Below are positions 16,661 through 26,529 of a DNA stretch of 64,000 nucleotides, in pieces. Below the pieces are notes generated by a model, which worked only from the letters and a program-made list of their open reading frames with translations, was not told where the DNA came from and did no database searches. Position 1 is the stretch's first letter; each line of letters opens with the position of its first letter. The position numbers and the translations under genes were made by a program. Source of the DNA: Pseudoxanthomonas koreensis (GTDB lineage: Bacteria > Pseudomonadota > Gammaproteobacteria > Xanthomonadales > Xanthomonadaceae); assembly GCF_010093225.1 (NCBI RefSeq), contig NZ_PDWM01000003.1, forward strand, positions 60,022 through 124,021. Direction: 5' to 3'.

Positions 16661-17950
16661 ATGCCCCACGGCCTGCCCAGGAAGATCCGGATCGCCTTCA
16701 TCGTGCAGATGGTGATGGCGAGCCTGGCGATCCTGGTGGCCTTCTACGTGGTGACCACGCTGTTCAAGTACAGCTTCATCCAGGCCACGCTCAAGGACGA
16801 GGCCGCGCACTACTGGCAACTGCACCAGGCCTCGCCGGCGCAGCCGCCACCGAACACCTTCACCCTGCGCGGATACCTGGTCGAGACCGGCTATTCCAAC
16901 CTCTCGCTGCCGCCGAACCTGCGTCCGCTGGCCCCGGGCTTCCATGACCTGGAGGCCGACGGCCAGCTGGTCTGGGTGGACCGCGGCGAGGACGGCACGC
17001 TCTACCTGGCCTACCTGCGCGAGCAGGCCACGCGGGTGGCGCTGTGGTTCGCGGTGCTGCCGGCGATGCTGGCCCTGTTCGCGATCTACGGGGCGACCTG
17101 GCTCACCTACAGGGCATCCAAGCGCATGGTCTCGCCGGTGGCCTGGCTGGCGCGGCTGGTGTCGCGCTGGGATCCGCGCCACCCGGACATCGCCGCGCTG
17201 GCGCCGGAGCGGCTGCCGGCCGACATGGAGGGCGAGGCACGGCAGCTGGCGCGCGCGCTGCACGCCCTGGGCGGGCGGGTGGAGGCGCAGATCGAGCGCG
17301 AGCGCAACTTCACCCGCGACGCCAGCCACGAGCTGCGCACGCCGTTGACCGTCATCCGCGTGGCCAGCGACATGGCCCTGGACGAACCGGGCGTGCCGCC
17401 GCGGGTGACCCGCAGCCTGCAGCGGATCCAGCGTTCCGGGCGCGACATGGAGGCGGTGATCGATGCCTTCCTGATCCTGGCCCGCGAATCGGACATCGAT
17501 CCGCAGAGCGAATGGTTCGACGTGTGCGAAGTGGTCAACGAGGAGGCCGGCAACGCCCGTGCCCTGCTCGGCGACAAGCCGGTGGCGCTGGACGTGCGCT
17601 GCCATGCCGCCCCGAAGCTGTACGCACCGCCGCGGGTGATGCACGTGGTGGTCGGCAACCTGCTGCGCAATGCCTGCAGCTACACCGACCGCGGCACGGT
17701 CCAGGTGACCGTCGAGAGCGACCGGGTGGTGGTGAGCGACACCGGCATCGGCATGGGTCCCGACGCGCTGGCCCGCGCCTTCGAGCCGTTCTACCGCGCC
17801 GCGCCGGAGCGGCCGATGGGGACCGGGCTGGGGCTGTCGATCGTGTCGCGGCTGTGCGAGCGCTTCGGCTGGTCGGTCGCCCTGGACAGCAACCTGGACT
17901 CCGGCACCGTGGCCAGCGTGCGCTTCGCGCAGGCCGCCGCCGAGACCTGA
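16661..17950 (+). CDS. Sensor histidine kinase
   Basis: 429 residues. First membrane helix IAFIVQMVMASLAILVAFYVV, a short periplasmic sensor of about 100 residues (GYLVETGYSNLSLPPNLRPL is typical of this subgroup), second helix VALWFAVLPAMLALFAIYG, then a HAMP-like linker. His223 lies in FTRDASHELRTPLTVIR; the ATPase has N box NLLRNACSY, G boxes VSDTGIGMG and MGTGLGLSIVSRLCERFG. It lies 113 bp after the response regulator and 83 bp before macA. The signal sensed is unknown. Confidence 0.9.
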   Translation: MPHGLPRKIRIAFIVQMVMASLAILVAFYVVTTLFKYSFIQATLKDEAAHYWQLHQASPAQPPPNTFTLRGYLVETGYSNLSLPPNLRPLAPGFHDLEADGQLVWVDRGEDGTLYLAYLREQATRVALWFAVLPAMLALFAIYGATWLTYRASKRMVSPVAWLARLVSRWDPRHPDIAALAPERLPADMEGEARQLARALHALGGRVEAQIERERNFTRDASHELRTPLTVIRVASDMALDEPGVPPRVTRSLQRIQRSGRDMEAVIDAFLILARESDIDPQSEWFDVCEVVNEEAGNARALLGDKPVALDVRCHAAPKLYAPPRVMHVVVGNLLRNACSYTDRGTVQVTVESDRVVVSDTGIGMGPDALARAFEPFYRAAPERPMGTGLGLSIVSRLCERFGWSVALDSNLDSGTVASVRFAQAAAET

Positions 17951-18033
17951 CCGCGGCGTGGCCGGCGGGCGCTGTCAACCGCGCGCCATCGCGGGCGTTA
18001 GAGTGGCAGCCCCCCAAAGTACAAGACGCGCGC

Positions 18034-19562
18034 ATGAGCCGTTCCACCGGTCCCCAGGTTTCCCGCTTCCGCCCCCTGCTGTTGCGCATCGGCGCCGCCG
18101 TCACCGTCCTGGCCGTGCTCGGCGCGGGGATCTGGTACTGGCAGAAGCAGCGGGCGGGCAAGGACGAGGGCGCGTTCCGCACCACCGCCGTGGAACGCGG
18201 CAGCATCCGGGTCGCGATCTCCTCCACCGGCACCCTCAGCGCCATCTCCACGGTGACCGTGGGCAGCCAGATCTCCGGCCAGGTGCTGGAAGTGCTGGCC
18301 GACTTCAACGACGAGGTCCGCCAGGGCCAGGTCCTGGCCCGGATCGACCCGAAGACCTACGAGACCCAGATCGAGCAAGGCAACGCCCAGGTCGCCAGCG
18401 CCAGGGCCAGCCTCAACCAGGCCGTGGCCACCCAGCGCAACGCCGAGCTGGACTACCAGCGCAAGGCCGAACTGGTGCAGCGCCAGCTGGTCGCGCGCAG
18501 CGACGTCGACCTGGCCAAGGCCGCGCTCGACCAGGCCAACGCCCAGGTCGCGGCGGCCCGTGCCCAGATCGCGCAGCAGACCGCCGCCACCCAGACCACC
18601 CGGGTCAACCTCGACCGCACCGTGATCCGCTCGCCGGTCGACGGCGTGGTCCTGACCCGCAGCATCGAGCCCGGCCAGACCGTGGCCGCCAGCCTGCAGG
18701 CCCCCGAGCTGTTCACCATCGCCGAGGACCTGTCGAAGATGAAGATCGAACGGGCGGTGGACGAGGCCGACATCGCCCAGGCCCAAGCCGGCCAGCCCGT
18801 GCCCTTCCCCGCCGACGCCATCCCTGACCGCCAGTTCCGCGGCGAGGTGCAGCAGGTGCGCCTGTCGGCCACCACCACCAGCAACGTGGTGACCTATCCG
18901 GTGGTGGTCAACGTCGACAACGCCGATGGCACCCTGCTGCCGGGCCTGACCGTCAACGCCGAGATCGAGGTCAGCCGCCGCGACGAGATCCTCAAGGTGT
19001 CCAACGCCGCGCTGCGCTTCAAGCCGGCCACCGCCGTGACCGGCGGCGGCATCGGCGGACCGCCGGCGCCGGCCGCGCGTCCGGCCGGGCAGCCCGCCGG
19101 TGGCGGGCTGGCCGACGACCTGCAGCGCGCCGCCACCGCGCTCAAGCTCGACGCCGCGCAGCAGGAGAAGTTCGACGCGGCGCAGGCCGCGATCCGCCAG
19201 CGCCAGGACGCGCGCCGCAACACCAATGCGCAGGGCGGTGGCTTCGGCCCCCCCGGCATGATCGTGATGAGCGGCGGCAACCGCGCCGACATCGAGGCGC
19301 AGGTCCGCCAGCGCATGGCCGCGCGGATGAAGGAGGACTTCGCATCTTTCCGCGACAGCCTGGACGATGCGCAGCGCAAGCAGTGGGATACGGCCCTGTC
19401 CAACCTGGTCAACGCCCGCCGCACCACCCTGTACCGGCTGGTGGACGGCAAGGCGCAGCCGGTGATGGTGCGGGTCGGCGCCAGCGACGGCAGCACCACC
19501 GAGATCTCGGGCGGCGGCATCGCCGAGGGCGACCAGATCATCACCGGCGAGCGGGCCCGCGA

Positions 19563-19566
<4 letters not shown>
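18034..19566 (+). CDS. macA: MacA-type periplasmic adaptor with extra domain
   Basis: 510-residue membrane-fusion protein of a tripartite MacAB-type exporter. N-terminal anchor helix (LLLRIGAAVTVLAVLGAGIWYW), lipoyl half-motifs (GTLSAISTVTVGSQISGQVL; VIRSPVDGVVLTRSIEPGQT), a long alpha hairpin (residues about 105-205) and beta-barrel segments. About 130 extra residues (roughly 335-463) interrupt the membrane-proximal region before the final strand TTLYRLVDGKAQPVMVRVG. The insert starts as a Gly/Pro linker and contains two amphipathic helices rich in Lys, Gln and Asp (ATALKLDAAQQEKFDAAQAA; LDDAQRKQWDTALSNLV) that recall Spy/CpxP or heavy-metal-sensor helices. The TGA overlaps the next ATG. Confidence 0.9.
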
Positions 19567-20281
<715 letters not shown>

Positions 20282-20285
<4 letters not shown>

Positions 20286-21514
20286 AGTTCACCGACATCA
20301 TCCGCACCGCCATCTTCGCCCTGCGCGGCAACTGGATGCGCAGCGCGCTGACCTCGCTGGGCGTGATCATCGGTATTGCGGCGGTGATCGTCATGGTCTC
20401 GGTCGGGCAGGGCACCCAGCAGGAGATCGACAAGCTGGTCTCCGGGCTGGGCTCGCAGCGGCTGGACATCAGCCCCGGCGGCGGCCGCGGCCCCGGCGGC
20501 GCGCGCCAGGCCGGCAGCAGCTTCTTCACCCTCACCGAGGGCGATGCCGAGGCCATCCGCGAGGAGATCCCGGAAGTGCAGTACGTGGCCGGCATGCTCC
20601 GCGGCAGCACCCAGGTGGTGTTCGCCGAGAACAACGCCTCCACCAGCTGGTACGGCGTGCAGCCGGACTACTTCGCGATCAACAGCTGGACCGTGGCCAG
20701 CGGCGAAGGCTTCGGCCCCGGCGACTACACCAGCGCCAACAAGGTGGTGATCCTCGGCGAGACGGTGCGCAAGACCCTGTTCGGCGAGGACACCGGCATC
20801 GGCCAGACCATCCGCCTGGGCCGGGTGCCGTTCACCGTGGTCGGCACCCTGGCGCCGAAGGGGCAGGGTGGCTTCGGCCAGGACCAGGACGACGTGGTGA
20901 TGGTGCCGCTGGAGACCGGTCGCCGCCGCCTGCTCGGCGCGATGGGCCTGCCGGCCGGCGCGGTGATGCAGATCGCGCTGACGGTGAGCAACGCCCGCGA
21001 CCTGGACTACGTGCAGGGCGAGGTCGAGTCGCTGCTGCGCCAGCGCCACCGCATCGGCCCGGGCCAGGACGACGACTTCAACGTGCGCAACATCAGCGAG
21101 ATCGTCGCCACCCGCACCGCCACCACCAACCTGATGTCCAAGCTGCTCGGCGCGGTGGCCACCATCTGCCTGGTGATCGGCGGCATCGGCATCATGAACA
21201 TCATGCTGGTCTCGGTGACCGAGCGGATCAAGGAGATCGGCCTGCGCCTGGCCGTCGGCGCCGGGCCGTCCGACGTGCGCCGCCAGTTCCTGGCCGAGGC
21301 GATGCTGATCTCGCTGATCGGCGGCGTGATCGGGATCGCGATCGGCGTGGTCGGCGCGCTGCTGGTCGGGCAGTTCAGCGACCTGCCGGTGGCGCTCAAC
21401 GGCAAAGTCGTCACCTTGGCGGCGGCGTTCTCGGTGGCCACCGGCCTGTTCTTCGGCTACTACCCCGCGCGCAAGGCCTCGCGTCTGGACCCGATCGAGG
21501 CGCTACGGCAGTAG
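20282..21514 (+). CDS. MacB-type ABC exporter, permease subunit
   Basis: 410 residues with the four-helix MacB topology: first helix in MRSALTSLGVIIGIAAVIVM, a large periplasmic domain (about residues 45-280), then LLGAVATICLVIGGIGIMNI, LRLAVGAGPSDVRRQFLAEA and two further helices, ending ASRLDPIEALRQ, the family signature tail. ATG 20282 overlaps the ATPase stop. The complex with the MacA-like adaptor and a TolC-type outer-membrane protein (not in this window) would export peptides, macrolides or glycolipids; substrate unknown. A convergent gene ends 18 bp downstream. Confidence 0.93.
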
Positions 21515-21532
21515 GGCCGCAGCGACGGCGGC

Positions 21533-23119
21533 TCAGTCACAGGCGATGCCGGCTTCCTGCAGCATCTCCCTGAGCGGCTGCAACTGCCGCTCGTAGCGCC
21601 GCCAGCGCCCCAGCGCCGAGGTGTACATCGGCGCCCTGACCTGGACCGCGCTGGCGGTAGTGACCGGCGTGGCGTTCTTCTCGAATGCCAGGCAGGCATC
21701 GTCCCAGTCGAGCCCGCAGTGGGCGATGACCGCGCGGCTGATCCGCTCCTGCTCCATCACCAGCGCTTCGTACTGGACCTCGAGGATGCGGCCAGGGAAG
21801 GCGGCCTTCCAGTGCGCGACCAGCCTGTCGAACAGGATGTAGTAGTGGCCGATGTCGAGCAGGTCGTAGGAATAGTCGAAGTAGGGGGATTCGGGCGCGA
21901 ACAGCTGGCGGAAGTTGCTCAGGCAGGTGTCCAGCGGGTGCCTGCGCACGCAGATGAGCCTGGCGTTGGGCAGGGCGCAGGCGATGTAACCGAGGTAAAG
22001 GAAGTTGTGCGGCAGCTTGTCGGTGAAGAACGGCAGCGCGCCGGTGAAGGCGCGGGTGCTCGAAACATAGTCGTCACCGAGCCTGCGCCAGTCCGGGCCG
22101 GCCGCGTTCCCCCGGGCGATGTGGACGGGATTGAACATCTCGAACGACGGCCCGCCCATCACGCGTTTCCACGCGGACGGGAAGTTGTGTAGTTCGCCGG
22201 CCGACTGCACCCGCGGATGGCTGGAGACGATGCGGTCCACCAGGGTGGTGCCGGTGCGCGGCATGCCGACGATGAAGATCGGGTCGGTGGCGTCGCTGCC
22301 GCGGGTGGTCGTGCTGGAATACGGGTCGGGGAAACCCGCGCCCAGGGCCTCGAACAGGTCGCGTTCCCGCGCCCGCGAATAGCGCAGCAGGTCCCTGGGC
22401 GCGCTCTTGCCGGCGACGCAGCGGGCGAATGCGCCCTCGTAGTCGCCGATGTCCTCGAGTTCCTTGGACAGGGCCATGTTGAGGAAGGTGGTCGCGGTGA
22501 CCTTGCCGGCGGCGCGGTCGGCGGCGGCCGTCAGCCGTGCGATGTGGTTGGACTGCGGGGTCTGCCTGCGCAGCTGGGAAAGCGAGTGGTGCGCCCTCCA
22601 GTGGCCCGGGTCCGCGGCGATGCAGGCTTCGAACTCGCGCTCGGCGCCGTCGATGTTGCCGAGGAAGGTCAGCGCGGTCCCCAGGTTGAAGCGCATCGCG
22701 GCAACGTCCGGCGCCAGCCGCACGGCGCGGCGGAAGGCATCCGCCGCGCGCTCGTAGGTGTGGCACTGGACGAGAACGACGCCCAGGGTGTCGAAGCCGG
22801 TGGCATCGCCCGGGGCGAGCAGGCGCTCGGCGTCGCCTGCCGCTTCCAGCGCGGCGGCGTACTGCTGGGACGCCGCGCAGGCTCGTGCCAGGTACAGGTG
22901 GAAGTCGGCGCGCCGCGAATCCAGCGCGATCGCGCGCCGGAAGTGGTCCTGCGCCGGCTGCGTCCTGTGCAGCTCCAGCGCGGCGATGCCGGCGATGAAG
23001 TGCAGCTCCGGATCCGGCGCGCCCTGGCCGATGAGGTGGATGGCGTGCGAATGCGCTTCGTGCCACTGGCTGCGCTGCAGTGCGGCGATGGCCTGCTGTT
23101 TCCGTGCGCCTGTGTGCAT
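21533..23119 (-). CDS. TPR-containing sulfotransferase
   Basis: 528 residues. The N-terminal half (about 35-180) is tetratricopeptide repeats (for example ADFHLYLARACAASQQYAAA and DTLGVVLVQCHTYERAADAF). The C-terminal half is a sulfotransferase: the PAPS 5'-phosphosulfate loop FIVGMPRTGTTLVDRI (about 282-297) and 3'-phosphate segment RHPLDTCLSNFRQ (about 393-405). No signal peptide or membrane helix, so it works in the cytoplasm. This architecture occurs beside TonB-dependent receptors in xanthomonads, caulobacters and marine gammaproteobacteria. Here the receptor gene lies 168 bp upstream in the same orientation, but a terminator separates them, so it may have its own promoter. Acceptor unknown (peptide, lipid or polysaccharide). 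CysQ would clear the PAP by-product. Confidence 0.9.
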   Translation of the reverse strand: MHTGARKQQAIAALQRSQWHEAHSHAIHLIGQGAPDPELHFIAGIAALELHRTQPAQDHFRRAIALDSRRADFHLYLARACAASQQYAAALEAAGDAERLLAPGDATGFDTLGVVLVQCHTYERAADAFRRAVRLAPDVAAMRFNLGTALTFLGNIDGAEREFEACIAADPGHWRAHHSLSQLRRQTPQSNHIARLTAAADRAAGKVTATTFLNMALSKELEDIGDYEGAFARCVAGKSAPRDLLRYSRARERDLFEALGAGFPDPYSSTTTRGSDATDPIFIVGMPRTGTTLVDRIVSSHPRVQSAGELHNFPSAWKRVMGGPSFEMFNPVHIARGNAAGPDWRRLGDDYVSSTRAFTGALPFFTDKLPHNFLYLGYIACALPNARLICVRRHPLDTCLSNFRQLFAPESPYFDYSYDLLDIGHYYILFDRLVAHWKAAFPGRILEVQYEALVMEQERISRAVIAHCGLDWDDACLAFEKNATPVTTASAVQVRAPMYTSALGRWRRYERQLQPLREMLQEAGIACD

Positions 23120-23230
23120 GGCGGGGCTTGGGTCTCGTGGTTCGGATGCCCGGGGCGGCCCGGAATGGCCGCGCGCGGGTCGTCCTGGCGGCGATGAGCA
23201 TTATGGCGCATGGACCGGCGGGGTGGCCGC

Positions 23231-23260
23231 AAAAAACTACAGCCCCTTGCGGGGCTGTAG
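23231..23260 (-). terminator. Rho-independent terminator of the TonB receptor gene
   Basis: Ten-bp perfect stem CTACAGCCCC (23237-23246) / GGGGCTGTAG (23251-23260) with a TTGC loop. Read on the minus strand it is followed by six U residues (A run 23231-23236). It begins 27 bp after the receptor stop codon, an ideal terminator, and stands between receptor and sulfotransferase. Confidence 0.92.
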
Positions 23261-23287
23261 TGTGGAACACAAAGGAAGTCCGATGGA

Positions 23288-26134
23288 TCAGAACTTCTGC
23301 TGGTAGCGCGCGTACACGAAGCGACCCATGTCGTGGCCGCCGTAGAACGCGAAGCCGGAGCTCGGCTGGGTGTAGTAGATCGGCGGATCCTTGCCGAACA
23401 CGTTGTTGGCACCGATCGCGATGCGGGCGTTCCACGGGGCGTTCCAGGCGACCTGCAGGTCGTTGAACGTGACCGAGCCGACTTCGTTCATCGGCACGAT
23501 CGCGCCCTGGGTCCACGGAGCCTGGTAGTCCGGCAGCGAGCAGTGCTTGCCGTCGCCGAAGCCCATGCACTCTTCCTTCGTGCCCGAGTTGTAACGCATG
23601 CCCCAGGTGACCTGGAAGTCGTTCAGGGTCCAGCTCAGGTTGAGGTTGGAGCGCACGCGGAAGCTGCCGCCGAAGCCGTTGGCCGGTGCCGGGATCGCGT
23701 CAGCGTCGTTGGTCGACTTGACCTCGTACATGCTGACGTAGGTGGTGGCCCACTTGGCGCCGAACACGCCGTAGGCCGTATCCAGGCTGTAGCTCACGTC
23801 CAGGTCGTAACCTTCGGTCTCGGCGTAACCGGCGTTGCGGCTGCCGTACGACAGGTCGGCGACGATGTAGCCCAGGGTGGCGTCACGCGAGAACAGGGCG
23901 CAACGGCTCTCGATGAGCGCGACGTAGCAGTCGCTCAGGATGTTGTTCGGGTGGTCGGCGACGACGGTGTTGTCGATCCGGATGTTCCACCAGTCCAGCG
24001 CGACGGTCAGGCCCTTGACGTACTCCGGGCTGTACACCACGCCGAAGGTCTTCGACTCGGAGTACTCGGGCTCGAGGAACGGGTTGGAGCCCGCGGTGAA
24101 CGGCACCGGGGTCTGCTGAGCGGCCGCAGTGGTGGGCACGAAGCCCTGCTGCAGCTGGCGGTAACCGGCGGGCACGTCCTGCAGGCAGCGGGCCGAACCG
24201 GCGGCAGCGCCGTAGACCGTGTCGCAGGGGTCGCGGAAGCCGGTGGTGAAGGTGTCCGACGTGCCGCCGTACAGGTCGCCGATGGTCGGGGCGCGGAAGC
24301 CCTCGGACCAGGTGCCGCGGACCAGCAGGTCGTCGATCGGACGCCACTTCAGGCCGAACTTGCTGTTGGTGGTGTCACCGAAGGTGTCGAAGTCCGAGTA
24401 GCGGGTCGCCAGGCTCAGCGACAGCTCCTTGGCGAAGCTGGCATCGGCCAGGATCGGGATGTTCAACTCGCCGTAGATTTCGTCAACCGAGTACTGGCCG
24501 TAGGTCGGGCCCGAAGCGAGGTTGGTCGAGTTGCCCGACTGGGCGATGGCGTCCGGAGTGAAGCCGCCCTCTTCCTTGCGGTGCTCGACGCCGACCGCGA
24601 AGCCCAGGTCGCCGGCCGGCAGGGTCCAGAGCGAACCGGCCAGGTTGGCGAAGTAGTTGTTGGTCTTGGTGTTGCCCAGCGCGTGCTCTTCCTTGTACAG
24701 GAAGGCCTGCACGGCCGGATCTTCCAGCGAGTTGGCGACCGCGCCGGTGCCGAAGCCCGCAAACGGGTTCCACGGAACGCAGCCGGCGATGACGTTGCCC
24801 GGGGTGCCGCAGACGATCTGGCCCTGGGCGTTCTGGAACGACGGGCCCACCGCCAGGCGGACGTTGGGGATGTACAGGTTGCCGTTGTTGATGATCGTCA
24901 GATCATTCTCGTTGAACATGTAGCCGGCATCCCAGTCGAAATACCGGTCGCCGATGTCGAACGAGCCTTCCAGGGCCGCGGTGAAGCGCCAGGTGGCCTG
25001 GGAGGTGTCGGTGGTACGCGGCACTTCCCAGCCACGACGCCGCCAGTTGACGGCGCTGGCGCCACCGGTCGGGTTGAAGTAGCTGTCGGCGGACATCGGG
25101 GCGTTGACCGCGGCGGCCTGCGACTGGGTCGGGTAGCCGGCGATCTGGCGGAACGACTGGCGCTTGGTGTAGGACAGGTCGGTGACGAAGCGGACGTTGT
25201 CGGTCAGGTCGTAGTTGGCGCTGGCGAACAGCGAGCGGCGCTCCAGCGGGGTGAGCGCATGCATCTGGTCGGCCGGCACGCTGGTGTCGGCGGCGGTCTG
25301 GTTGTGCCAGCCGCCCGGGCCCAGGGCATCGCTGCCGCGGTCGGCAACCTGCCAGGCGCCGGCGGAACCGACGCGCCAGTTGCCCCACTGGCCCACGACC
25401 GTGGTGCTGTACTGCGGGTAGCCCGGGTAGCTGTCGGCGCTGTACCAGCGGTCGCGCGCCCAGACGCCTTCTTCCTTGTGGTACTCGGCACCGATGGTGA
25501 CCGAACCGCGATCGCCGGCGAAGCCGACCAGGAAGTCGTAGGTCTGCTTCTGGCCGTCGCCTTCGCCGTACTGGCCGATGTAGGCATTCGCCTCGGCACC
25601 CTCGAAGTTGCGGCGGGTGATGATGTTGATCACGCCGGCCATGGCGTCGGAGCCGTAGATCGAGGAGGCGCCGTCCTTCAGGACGTCGATGCGGTCGACG
25701 ACGACCGCCGGGATGGTCGACACGTCCTGGAAGCCGTCCGGGCTGATGCCCAGGCGCTTGCCGTTGACCAGGACCAGGGTGCGCTGGGCGCCCAGGTTGC
25801 GCAGGTCGATGTACTGGCCGCCGGCTTCCTGGTTGGCGATCAGCGGCGCGGTGCGGCTGAAGGTCGGGCTGCCCGCGGAGGTGATGTTCTGCAGGATGTC
25901 GGCGACGGTGTTGAAGCCACCCGCCTGGATGTCTTCGCGGCTGATCGTCACGACCGGCTGCGCGGTCTCGAGGTCCACCTGGCGGATACGCGAGCCGGTG
26001 ACTTCGATACGGTCGAGGGTGGTGGCGGTACCGCCTTCCTGGGCTTCCTGGGCGAACGCGGCACCGGTGGTGCCCGCACCCGCGATCAGAGCGATGCAAA
26101 TGGCATCGCGCAACTTATTGGACTTATGGGTCAT
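23288..26134 (-). CDS. TonB-dependent outer-membrane receptor
   Basis: 948-residue active transporter powered by TonB-ExbBD. Signal peptide ending AAFA before QEAQEGG; TonB-box-like DRIEVTGSRI; plug domain (QPVVTISREDIQAGGFNTV, then NLGAQRTLVLVNGKRL and VDRIDVLKDGASSIYGSDAM with GVINIITRR). The 22-strand barrel follows, with family marks WSEGFRAPTIGDLYGG and NPFLEPEYSESKTFGVVYSP, and a final aromatic residue (YARYQQKF). Large Cys-containing extracellular loops (FRDPCDTVYG, KEECMGFGDGKHCSLPDYQA) are typical of xanthomonad receptors of this class. ATG 26134 follows GGAGAGAGATCG. Substrate unknown; the neighbouring sulfotransferase suggests, but does not prove, a sulfated or S-containing ligand. 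Confidence 0.95.
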   Translation of the reverse strand: MTHKSNKLRDAICIALIAGAGTTGAAFAQEAQEGGTATTLDRIEVTGSRIRQVDLETAQPVVTISREDIQAGGFNTVADILQNITSAGSPTFSRTAPLIANQEAGGQYIDLRNLGAQRTLVLVNGKRLGISPDGFQDVSTIPAVVVDRIDVLKDGASSIYGSDAMAGVINIITRRNFEGAEANAYIGQYGEGDGQKQTYDFLVGFAGDRGSVTIGAEYHKEEGVWARDRWYSADSYPGYPQYSTTVVGQWGNWRVGSAGAWQVADRGSDALGPGGWHNQTAADTSVPADQMHALTPLERRSLFASANYDLTDNVRFVTDLSYTKRQSFRQIAGYPTQSQAAAVNAPMSADSYFNPTGGASAVNWRRRGWEVPRTTDTSQATWRFTAALEGSFDIGDRYFDWDAGYMFNENDLTIINNGNLYIPNVRLAVGPSFQNAQGQIVCGTPGNVIAGCVPWNPFAGFGTGAVANSLEDPAVQAFLYKEEHALGNTKTNNYFANLAGSLWTLPAGDLGFAVGVEHRKEEGGFTPDAIAQSGNSTNLASGPTYGQYSVDEIYGELNIPILADASFAKELSLSLATRYSDFDTFGDTTNSKFGLKWRPIDDLLVRGTWSEGFRAPTIGDLYGGTSDTFTTGFRDPCDTVYGAAAGSARCLQDVPAGYRQLQQGFVPTTAAAQQTPVPFTAGSNPFLEPEYSESKTFGVVYSPEYVKGLTVALDWWNIRIDNTVVADHPNNILSDCYVALIESRCALFSRDATLGYIVADLSYGSRNAGYAETEGYDLDVSYSLDTAYGVFGAKWATTYVSMYEVKSTNDADAIPAPANGFGGSFRVRSNLNLSWTLNDFQVTWGMRYNSGTKEECMGFGDGKHCSLPDYQAPWTQGAIVPMNEVGSVTFNDLQVAWNAPWNARIAIGANNVFGKDPPIYYTQPSSGFAFYGGHDMGRFVYARYQQKF

Positions 26135-26529
26135 CGATCTCTCTCCGGAATGGAAATCCTGGCCAGGGCATGGCCCCTTTCAAGGTTTGCCCGCTCCGTC
26201 TCCATCCCAGTGGTCATGGATGGATCGGGTCGGGGTGGCCCGATGGTAGCCGGGTATCGGCGGAAATTAAAGAGACGTTAATGCAAGGGGATGGAAATGT
26301 GATTCGGCTGGCGCCTGTTCAGGTTGGCGCGGCTTGCCGCTTCAACCTGAACAGGCGCTCCGGCAGCGTTGGCCGTTGCATGCGCGATGGGCGGGAGGCT
26401 GTCTGGCGAGGCCGGTACGACGACATGCGCAGGCACGTCCTGCCGGTGCAGGAGCCGGGTCGAGGTGGGCTTCGGTGGGGCCAGCAGGGGGCCACGGGGC
26501 CGTCCCCTGCGGGGTCCGGCAAGGCGGGC
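26135..26529. other. Control region of the TonB receptor gene, no gene seen
   Basis: 395 bp without a credible gene. It must carry the minus-strand promoter for the receptor: 26258-26302 is markedly AT-rich for this genome (AAATTAAAGAGACGTTAATG) and is the best candidate, though no textbook -35/-10 pair is obvious. It also carries the long inverted repeat at 26311-26358. The remainder (26360-26529) is GC-rich, with weak C/G hairpins just downstream of the next minus-strand gene. Confidence 0.6.
26311..26358. repeat. 16-bp perfect inverted repeat with 16-nt spacer
   Basis: GCGCCTGTTCAGGTTG (26311-26326) is mirrored exactly by CAACCTGAACAGGCGC (26343-26358). It lies about 180 bp upstream of the receptor start and 170 bp beyond the 3' end of the following minus-strand gene. 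There is no U run, so a simple terminator is unlikely. It could be a regulator binding site, an mRNA stem or a small repeat unit. Confidence 0.85.

Noticed and set aside
26360..26529. Terminator for the 294-aa secreted protein gene
   Set aside because: C/G hairpins are present but weak and not followed by a U run on the minus strand.
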